The notes under the pieces are model-generated. The model had not been told where the DNA came from. It saw nothing but the letters and a program-made list of their open reading frames with translations, and made no database searches. 64,000 nucleotides of DNA from Apodospora peruviana (taxonomy: Eukaryota; Ascomycota; Sordariomycetes; Sordariales; Lasiosphaeriaceae): positions 5,580,001 to 5,644,000 of the forward strand of contig JAUEDM010000001.1 in the NCBI GenBank assembly GCA_033439685.1, read 5' to 3'. This document shows, piece after piece, positions 58,236-64,000 of the stretch (the stretch's first letter is position 1; each line of letters starts with the position of its first letter). The position numbers and the translations under genes were made by a program.

Positions 58236-59294
58236 ATGCTCTACCTTACCCCCTACACGGCACTATTGCTCATCGAGCACGTCGATGATGTGGAGACTCT
58301 CACGAATCTGATGTGCACCTGCAAAGAAATGTGCGCTCTGTGTCGGAAATACGAGCACCACATCACCAAGACAATCGTCAACTCGAGGATGGGCTCCGAT
58401 GGCCACCTGCTCCCGCTCACGGGCACCGTGCTCTCGACTTATACGTACGAGCGTGAGGTCATGGAACCTTACAGCTTCAGCTTGCTGCGAGAGCTCGATA
58501 TGCGTCGCCACCGTGTCGACCTGCTCTTCAAAGACGGCGGTGCAATCATGCGCGCTATCACCAACGACATGAATAACAAGCTGTCGATGCTTTGGAGGCT
58601 GGAGCTCGACAAAGCCGCGATACTGGTGCAGAAGCTGAAGGGCGCGTGTATGCTGGTCGACAGGCTTTCCGATTGCGTGGCAGACGTCCAACACCTCGAT
58701 ATGATCAGCGCTGCCGCTAACCCCAATAACAACAATGACGAGAACACCGAAACCGACGACCCTGATACCGCACGAGCGTTGCGAGAAAAGCGCAACAACA
58801 AGATTACTCGAAAGTCCCAGTGGGCGCAACGGAGATTCCTTCAGTCACTTGCACCCATTGAGCTGGCGTACCTCCATGCGCTCGAACTGCACGTCGGCCA
58901 TGCATATATCTTTGAGAGCGGCGGCAAGATCTTTGATAACGACGAGGCGACTAGCGTCACGGCCGTGCAGGAGGTGTTTCTTCGCCAGGGCAGTCTGGCC
59001 TTGCAGGCCTGGTTTCTTGCTGGTGACGTTGCCGCCAAGCACCAGCAGAGAAAATCGTTAACGCGCCACTTTATCATGACGCTCGAGGCCATGATGGAGG
59101 AGCTCAGGCGGTACGAGAACGGCCAGGCGTTGGCTGTTGGGTCGGAGGACGTCGACGACGAGGGAGGGCACGCTGGTGTTTTGCCGGGCTTGCAGCAGAT
59201 TATTGTGAGCGAGTTTGTGCGCAAGGTTGGTTCCACGACGGATCGTGCTTGGATTAAGATGAACAGGATGATATTGGCTGATATTGGGGATTGA
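58236..59294 (+). CDS. F-box-like hypothetical protein
   Basis: Intronless, 352 residues from the ATG at 58236. The first about 45 residues (LTPYTALLLIEHVDDVETLT, then NLMCTCKEMCALCRKYEHHI) have the length and Leu/Cys spacing of a degenerate F-box. Many fungal proteins carry such a motif to link targets to SCF ubiquitin ligase through Skp1. The remainder is helical with no known domain. It includes a low-complexity Asn/Asp stretch (NPNNNNDENTETDDPDT) and basic KRNNKITRKSQWAQRR. No membrane segment is seen. The F-box reading is an inference, and the target-binding part is unrecognised. Confidence 0.75.
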   Translation: MLYLTPYTALLLIEHVDDVETLTNLMCTCKEMCALCRKYEHHITKTIVNSRMGSDGHLLPLTGTVLSTYTYEREVMEPYSFSLLRELDMRRHRVDLLFKDGGAIMRAITNDMNNKLSMLWRLELDKAAILVQKLKGACMLVDRLSDCVADVQHLDMISAAANPNNNNDENTETDDPDTARALREKRNNKITRKSQWAQRRFLQSLAPIELAYLHALELHVGHAYIFESGGKIFDNDEATSVTAVQEVFLRQGSLALQAWFLAGDVAAKHQQRKSLTRHFIMTLEAMMEELRRYENGQALAVGSEDVDDEGGHAGVLPGLQQIIVSEFVRKVGSTTDRAWIKMNRMILADIGD

Positions 59295-59726
59295 GCTCTA
59301 CTGGCTAAGGTTATTTTTTTAGGTGTGGTGAAGCGGTGTGTAGAGAGCGTTGCCTGTTTTACCCTTTCCTTCTGGTTTGGTGATGGTTGGCGGGTTATAT
59401 TGAGTTATAAAGTCGGTCGGTCGGTGGTGCATTCGTGGAGGATGATAATCAGCGGTGGCGTTGGGGGTGAGGTCGGTAGGAGCATAAGGAGGTTTTCAAT
59501 ACTTTGGGTTTTCTTCTTTTTGCTTCCTATGGCTATAAGTACCTAATCACTTCATGGATAGTTCCAATACGGTAGCCGAAATCGTTTCGTACGTTGACGG
59601 TACTTGTCTTTTCTATCTTTTTCTGTGTACATACCTTGGTTTAAAGTTTCTACTTTGGTTTCACGATATCGCGTTCCTCTTTATGTAGCGTGTAATTTAT
59701 CCGGTGGTTTCTTTGTTCTTTTTACT
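59295..59726. other. intergenic
   Basis: T-rich 3' region of the F-box-like gene; nothing recognised. Confidence 0.6.
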
Positions 59727-60248
59727 CTAACGTAGGTAGAGAGGTATGTACTTGCTTTGATCGGCTCTGTATTTATGGGGAATGGCTCGCAAACTGGCGA
59801 CGGCTTTTGAAGCACAATAATCTCTTCTTGATAGATGCTGAGCAGAGGCGTCTATAGTGGGCTGCAACAACATGATGTTCTTCTGACGGTGGCTCAGATG
59901 TGACGGTATTCTGGGGTAGACATAGTCGGTCTTTCGCGCTGTGTTGGTTGCTGGTACGGTTTTGCTGGGAAAGGCGGTTATTAGATCTTGCGCGCCTCCT
60001 CCTTGCGAGGAATCTGTGCTCGACTGAAACGGAGGAAAGGAGATGAACTGGGAAGAAGACTGTGGTGGTGGTTCTTCCACGTCGTCGATTTTCTGGTGGG
60101 TCGTCGTTTGTTGCTCGGTCTCTATCAGTTTGTCTGCTTCTGATGGCGTTTCTTCGTCGTCGTCAATATCGACTAGAGGTGGTGATGGTGAAGGTGAAGG
60201 TGAAGGTGTGAACCACCATGGGTAAAAGAGAGGAGGGAGTAAGCCCAT
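59727..60248 (-). CDS. hypothetical protein, Ser/Pro/Gln-rich (doubtful)
   Basis: Single frame of 173 codons starting MGLLPPLFYPWWFTPSPSPS. It has a (SP)n run encoded by a GGTGAA-type hexamer repeat (about 60184-60210), acidic and Gln/Ser-rich middle parts, and no domain. The short hydrophobic start is not a convincing signal peptide. It could be a lineage-specific gene or noncoding. Confidence 0.3.
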   Translation of the reverse strand: MGLLPPLFYPWWFTPSPSPSPSPPLVDIDDDEETPSEADKLIETEQQTTTHQKIDDVEEPPPQSSSQFISFPPFQSSTDSSQGGGAQDLITAFPSKTVPATNTARKTDYVYPRIPSHLSHRQKNIMLLQPTIDASAQHLSRRDYCASKAVASLRAIPHKYRADQSKYIPLYLR

Positions 60249-60777
60249 GATGATGGGGGCGGTTCCAGAGATAATGAGGAGATTTTTTTGAGTGAGACGT
60301 GGAGATAAATAGCACGGAGTTTATTGGATGGTGAGAATGCGGCAAGCAAAGTATTACAACTGTGGAAGAGACTGCTTTTATTTTTGGTAAGGCTTAAGAA
60401 GGGTGAAATCTGATGAAGCACAAGTTGGTAAATAGATCTTTTATTCAGTCTTGCTGTCTTACCTAGCTACGCTGTCAATGTAGTGAGAGTGAATGAAGAT
60501 TAGTGACTCTAGGTATTCGTCAAACAATGGGATTGTAACTTGACTAGTCACAAAGAGAGCGCCTGTTAGCCAAAAATAGGGAACACTGCTTTGTCGAAAC
60601 CCAGGCTGAGGTTTTCCATATAAAAGAAATCCACCTCCCATCCATCCGAGTAGTCTGATTTACAAATGATGCCAAAACTGCGAAACTCATCGATACGAAC
60701 AAAACCGAGCTGCAACTAGACCCGTCGAGTGGTCAACCACAAGAAACCAACCAACTTACAGACAGGAAAGCGGCACG

Positions 60778-62259
60778 ATGTGCAAGATTTCAACAACGAT
60801 ATTTGCCTGCGAGCACGAAGAGAGAAAAATGAAGCATTGTGAGGCGTTCAAGGAAGACAAGGCGAGCACAAGCTTATGGATGAGGCTCGTGAGCCCGAGA
60901 TGCCGATCTTGCGAAGACACGGTGAATCTTTTCCATTCGACAAGCGAGCATTGCCTCCGCGCAGAATGCAAACTGAAAGCAAAGGTAGGTACCACGCCCG
61001 CGAAGGAGGCGGAACGCTCCGACCTGCCCACCCCTAAACCTCCTCCTCCCCCCGCCCCTATCCTGAGTCGTATTAACAATACTCAGAGAACTATCCGCAC
61101 CCAAGCTCCTACGGCTGATACACGTAGGCAGGGTACGTATCTCAACCCTACACGTTCCAGCAACCAAAAAGGTTCAGATCGTCCTCCTGTCCGGGCGCAA
61201 CCTCTTACGAAGACGAGTGTCAGTACTACTAAACAGAGCAGTAGGGCTCCTGCTAGGCAAACACTTCGTCCTGTCGGAAACTCCCAACCGAGAGACTACC
61301 AGTCACCGGCGACACGAACGAGAAAGAGAGAGCCAACGGCCACAAATACCCCGACACTAAAACGAAGCGACGCACATCGGGTCCAACATGGACAAGACGG
61401 GATGTGCCACTTGCCGATTATTGGAAAGCAAGACCTGAATATGGCCATGGACAAGAGGAAGGGAACCGTGCCTGTTTACGATATTACAGAAAGAAGACCA
61501 CTGCACGTCAGACAGTCAAGGCAGGCAGTGATAGAGGATGCTAGCCGCTTACCAGCCCCAGTCCAAGTGGTTGGAGCAAAAAGACAGGCTGTGATAAGAA
61601 AGCCGTTGCACACCCAGTCGCAGCATGGACTGATTGAAGGCATTGGCAGCCCCTTGTCACCCCAAGGACCACCACCAAGACGACCTCTACCACCGATTCC
61701 CAAGACAAATCGAGAGAATCGAAGATCGCGGCTGCCCCTACCCGCTCCCCCAAGAGCTCCTCAACACCCAAGACCTGCCCCAGTCAAACCACCAACGCCA
61801 GCGACTCCAGCTTCACAACGGCCGCCGCCACCACCACTACCACCAAAAAGATATCAACAAAACTCACCGCCGAAGCTAAGTCTATTTCCCCGTCAGGCGG
61901 GCGAGGCTCCAGGTATATTCTCAGCTCCTTTGCCAAGTCAAAGGGCTGCATTGGCCGCCCAGCCGCCTCTTCTCCGGCCTGTGAGACCCACTGCTCCTGT
62001 TCCTCCTCGGCCCCGATCCCATACGTATGGGGTTGATAAGTACGTCCCCAACCCGGCATTTGCGCAACGGCCAAAGCCCAAGAAGGAGAAGAAGGGCAGT
62101 TGGTTTAGTAGGTTGATTGGGAAGAGTGATCACCGTGACCGTGACCATGCTGATGATGATTCTGATTCTGATTCTGACGGTATGGATTTCAAGTGCGTAG
62201 GTGACCCCAGGGGCGAACATTATCTCGATGCCGGCCATCAGCGAACTAGTAAGCAGTGA
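60778..62259 (+). CDS. Cys-rich N-terminus, proline-rich hypothetical protein
   Basis: Intronless, 493 residues. The first 70 residues contain eight or more Cys/His positions (MCKISTTIFACEHEERKMKH, then SPRCRSC and EHCLRAECKLKAK). This layout resembles a short zinc-binding module found at the start of many uncharacterised ascomycete proteins. The rest is basic and Pro-rich with several PxxP clusters (PPPPAPILSR, PPPRRPLPPIP, RPPPPPLPPKR) able to bind SH3 or similar domains. A conserved-looking basic segment follows (KKEKKGSWFSRLIGKSDHRD) before an acidic DSDSDSD end. No catalytic motif is seen, and function is unknown. Confidence 0.75.
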   Translation: MCKISTTIFACEHEERKMKHCEAFKEDKASTSLWMRLVSPRCRSCEDTVNLFHSTSEHCLRAECKLKAKVGTTPAKEAERSDLPTPKPPPPPAPILSRINNTQRTIRTQAPTADTRRQGTYLNPTRSSNQKGSDRPPVRAQPLTKTSVSTTKQSSRAPARQTLRPVGNSQPRDYQSPATRTRKREPTATNTPTLKRSDAHRVQHGQDGMCHLPIIGKQDLNMAMDKRKGTVPVYDITERRPLHVRQSRQAVIEDASRLPAPVQVVGAKRQAVIRKPLHTQSQHGLIEGIGSPLSPQGPPPRRPLPPIPKTNRENRRSRLPLPAPPRAPQHPRPAPVKPPTPATPASQRPPPPPLPPKRYQQNSPPKLSLFPRQAGEAPGIFSAPLPSQRAALAAQPPLLRPVRPTAPVPPRPRSHTYGVDKYVPNPAFAQRPKPKKEKKGSWFSRLIGKSDHRDRDHADDDSDSDSDGMDFKCVGDPRGEHYLDAGHQRTSKQ

Positions 62260-62618
62260 TCGTGCTAATATGACGCGTAGCTAGTGAGGTAAGGAGGCTC
62301 AGCTGAGGGCTCCGTAATCCTTTCTTTGTCGTTTCTTTGTTGAATTGCCATCAAGACACACTGACAAAGCTGCAAGAGATCTTAGTAATAACTAATAATA
62401 ACGCCGTAATCATGCCCAAACAATTCACTTGTTCATTTCAGTGACGCGCGTGGTTTCCTGTGAGACACTTGACCCGCTGTTCATGTAGTCTCGAGGTCTC
62501 AACACAACATACGGGTAGTTGGTCCACAATGAAATGGAGCCGGTCCAGGAACCAGGTAGCAGCAAATGAGGCTTTTTTCCTTTCAAAGAAACGAAGAAGA
62601 AACAGAAGCGAAGCAGCA
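62260..62618. other. intergenic
   Basis: Between the proline-rich protein gene and the tRNA; nothing recognised. Confidence 0.6.
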
Positions 62619-62692
62619 GGTCGGATGGTGTAGTTGGTTATCACGTCAGTCTAACACACTGAAGGTCCCCAGATCGAGCCTGGGTTCGATCA
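62619..62692 (+). tRNA. tRNA-Val (anticodon AAC)
   Basis: Folds as a 74-nt cloverleaf: acceptor GGTCGGA/TTCGATC with G-T pairs, a D arm around TAGTTGG, anticodon stem TCAGT/ACTGA with loop CTAACAC giving anticodon AAC, T stem CCCAG/CTGGG and discriminator A. There is no intron. The T loop is ATCGAGC, so position 54 is A rather than the near-universal T, which also alters the B-box promoter. A five-T run follows 13 nt downstream. Probably a real Val tRNA gene, possibly decaying. Confidence 0.85.
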
Positions 62693-62705
62693 AGACGCTT
62701 TATTC

Positions 62706-62710
62706 TTTTT
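62706..62710 (+). terminator. RNA polymerase III terminator of tRNA-Val
   Basis: TTTTT run 14 nt after the tRNA end, within the normal distance for Pol III termination. Confidence 0.7.
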
Positions 62711-63037
62711 CCGTTAATACGTTGTGTCGGCACTCTGTGATCTTTTTGCTGGGCTCTACTTCCCCTGGAAAATAGAAAATAGGGGGAGGATAGCCAATGC
62801 TCACTCCTCCTCACCTAGGTGAGTGGACCTTCCAGACGAAACCATTTTAGCCCCACATTATTTCTAGTACCCCCTGCCTGTCACTTGTAGCAGCTGGCTG
62901 ACCCGCCGGCCGGCAGACTTCAACCTCCAAAAGGGTCCCGCCCGATTTTTCGTCGTCGCAGCCGCCATCCGACCGCAACGCCGGCGTCGCCTCTCACGAA
63001 CCGCCACCACAACGCACTCCCAATCGAGTTGCCCATC
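62711..63037. other. upstream region of bL21m gene
   Basis: 327 bp between the tRNA terminator and the bL21m start. CTCACCTAGGTGAG palindrome at 62810-62823. No gene recognised. Confidence 0.55.
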
Positions 63038-63736
63038 ATGAGCAGGGCACTGCTGCGCTCCGTCCTGGAGCTGCGGACACCCATCACGCGCCTGCCGCCG
63101 CCCTTCCTCCTGCCCATCCGGACCGGCCTCCCCAGCAGTGCCGCCAGCGCCCGCTTCTTCAACCAGACCAGCCAGATCGTCGAGCCGTCGTCCGCGGCGT
63201 CAGCCATTGGCGACCTCCCCCTCCCAAAACAAAACAGCACGACACTAAAGTCTTCGTCGTCGCAAGCGAGTAGTTCTTTACCACCAACATCATCACAAGC
63301 AGCTGGCGCACCACCACCACCAGCAACCGGCCCGATCGACGAGTCCGTCCGGACCCTCCTGCCGCTCCTCGCCGCCCAGCCGGGCCACTACGTGACGGTG
63401 CACATCCATGGCCGCCCCTACCTGGTGACGGAAGGCGACTCGGTCCGCCTCCCCTTCAAGATGCCCGGCGTCGCCCCGGGCGACGTGCTGCGCCTCAACC
63501 GCGCGAGCGTCGTCGGCAGCCGCGACTACACCCTCCAGGGCGCGCCGTACGTCGACGAGCGCCTGTTCGAGTGCCGCGCCGTCGTGACCGGCACCGAAGC
63601 CGAGCCCATGCGCGTCATCATAAAAAAGAAGCGCCGCTGCCGCCGTAAGAAGCGCGTCGAGAGCAAGCATCGCTATACCATGCTGCGTATCAGCGAGGTC
63701 AAGGTCTGCGCGGACGTGGCGGCTGAGCTGGATTGA
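63038..63736 (+). CDS. MRPL49: mitochondrial ribosomal protein bL21m (MRPL49)
   Basis: Large-subunit mitoribosomal protein of the bL21 family. Intronless, 232 residues. The ATG at 63038 begins an Arg/Ser-rich mitochondrial presequence (MSRALLRSVLELRTPITRLP). A Ser/Ala/Pro-rich linker to about residue 100 follows. The L21 domain has HYVTVHIHGRPYLVTEGDSV, VAPGDVLRLNRASVVGSRDY, APYVDERLFECRAVV, a basic cluster (KKKRRCRRKKRVESKHRY) and the typical TMLRISEVK end. The long linker is larger than in yeast but common in filamentous fungi. Confidence 0.92.
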   Translation: MSRALLRSVLELRTPITRLPPPFLLPIRTGLPSSAASARFFNQTSQIVEPSSAASAIGDLPLPKQNSTTLKSSSSQASSSLPPTSSQAAGAPPPPATGPIDESVRTLLPLLAAQPGHYVTVHIHGRPYLVTEGDSVRLPFKMPGVAPGDVLRLNRASVVGSRDYTLQGAPYVDERLFECRAVVTGTEAEPMRVIIKKKRRCRRKKRVESKHRYTMLRISEVKVCADVAAELD

Positions 63737-63913
63737 TTTGTCTCAACCCAGATGAGAAGGGATAAGCAGGATGTGTATGGAGATGACAGAGGGGTTTCGT
63801 TGCGAAAACGAGCCTCCCTGGGTATGGGCTGAGTGGACAATACTCTACTAGTTAGGAGAGGAAACGACAAGCCAGGTTTCGAACATGGGCTGATGTTGGG
63901 ACAGCATAGAAGT

Positions 63914-63930
63914 GGGGGGGGGGGGGGGGG
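63914..63930. repeat. G17 homopolymer
   Basis: Run of 17 G on the plus strand in the 3' flank of the bL21m gene; length may be affected by sequencing error. Confidence 0.85.
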
Positions 63931-64000
63931 TTGATTCTGTAGAATGTACGATCAGGCGTGTTTATGCAAAATGTACACATAAAAGGTATATAATACACGT

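Noticed and set aside
1..64000. CRISPR arrays, rRNA genes, complete retroelements or secondary-metabolite cluster
   Set aside because: No direct-repeat/spacer pattern, 5S-like sequence, reverse transcriptase, transposase or PKS/NRPS signature was seen on either strand.

Overview
The window is nuclear DNA of a filamentous ascomycete, most likely a Sordariomycete. Genes carry short introns (about 50-100 bp) with CTAAC/CTGAC-like branch sites, coding sequence is GC-rich, and the gene set is typical of Pezizomycotina (GH53 galactanase, fungal-type 17.8 kDa complex I subunit, MCT-type MFS carrier, giant ankyrin protein). All gene models were spliced by eye from GT-AG signals, phase and family conservation.

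Layout. 0-5.9 kb: an MCT-like transporter relic with in-frame stops, then gene-poor DNA holding a 228-bp MITE-like inverted repeat, a (CA)14 tract and a 25-bp tandem duplication. 5.9-20 kb: housekeeping block with RPB7 (-), MPO1 (+), an Apq12-like protein (+), GPN3 (-), S-adenosylmethionine synthetase (+) and a 1011-residue low-complexity fungal protein (+). 21.4-29.1 kb: accessory block dominated by a broken giant gene (N-terminal membrane segments, about 13 ankyrin repeats, SPRY domain, coiled-coil tail) with at least six premature stops and three frameshifts. 30-51.3 kb: dense housekeeping block with MTD1 (-), MMS19/MET18 (+), SPC2 (-), EMC3 (+), RPC25 (-), a NUFIP1/CCCH protein (+), SIL1 (-), a complex I subunit (+), a SET protein (+) and RPS15 (-). 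52-64 kb: secreted GH53 galactanase (-), an MDR oxidoreductase (-), a membrane-anchored monothiol glutaredoxin (+), an F-box-like protein (+), a doubtful small ORF, a Cys/Pro-rich protein (+), tRNA-Val(AAC) and mitochondrial ribosomal protein bL21m (+).

Functional themes. RPB7 and RPC25 are paralogous stalk subunits of RNA polymerases II and III, lying 33 kb apart. GPN3 (Pol II assembly/import) and NUFIP1/Rsa1 (R2TP-linked assembly) sit in the same window. SPC2, EMC3 and SIL1 all serve ER protein biogenesis. Many genes form head-to-head pairs (GPN3/SAMS, MTD1/MMS19, SPC2/EMC3, RPC25/NUFIP1, SIL1/complex I, MDR/GRX), which suggests shared promoters. No CRISPR array, rRNA gene, intact transposon or recognisable secondary-metabolite cluster was seen. 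The most distinctive items are the decayed membrane-ankyrin-SPRY gene, the shared spectrum of nonsense changes in the two relic genes, and the MITE-like element.
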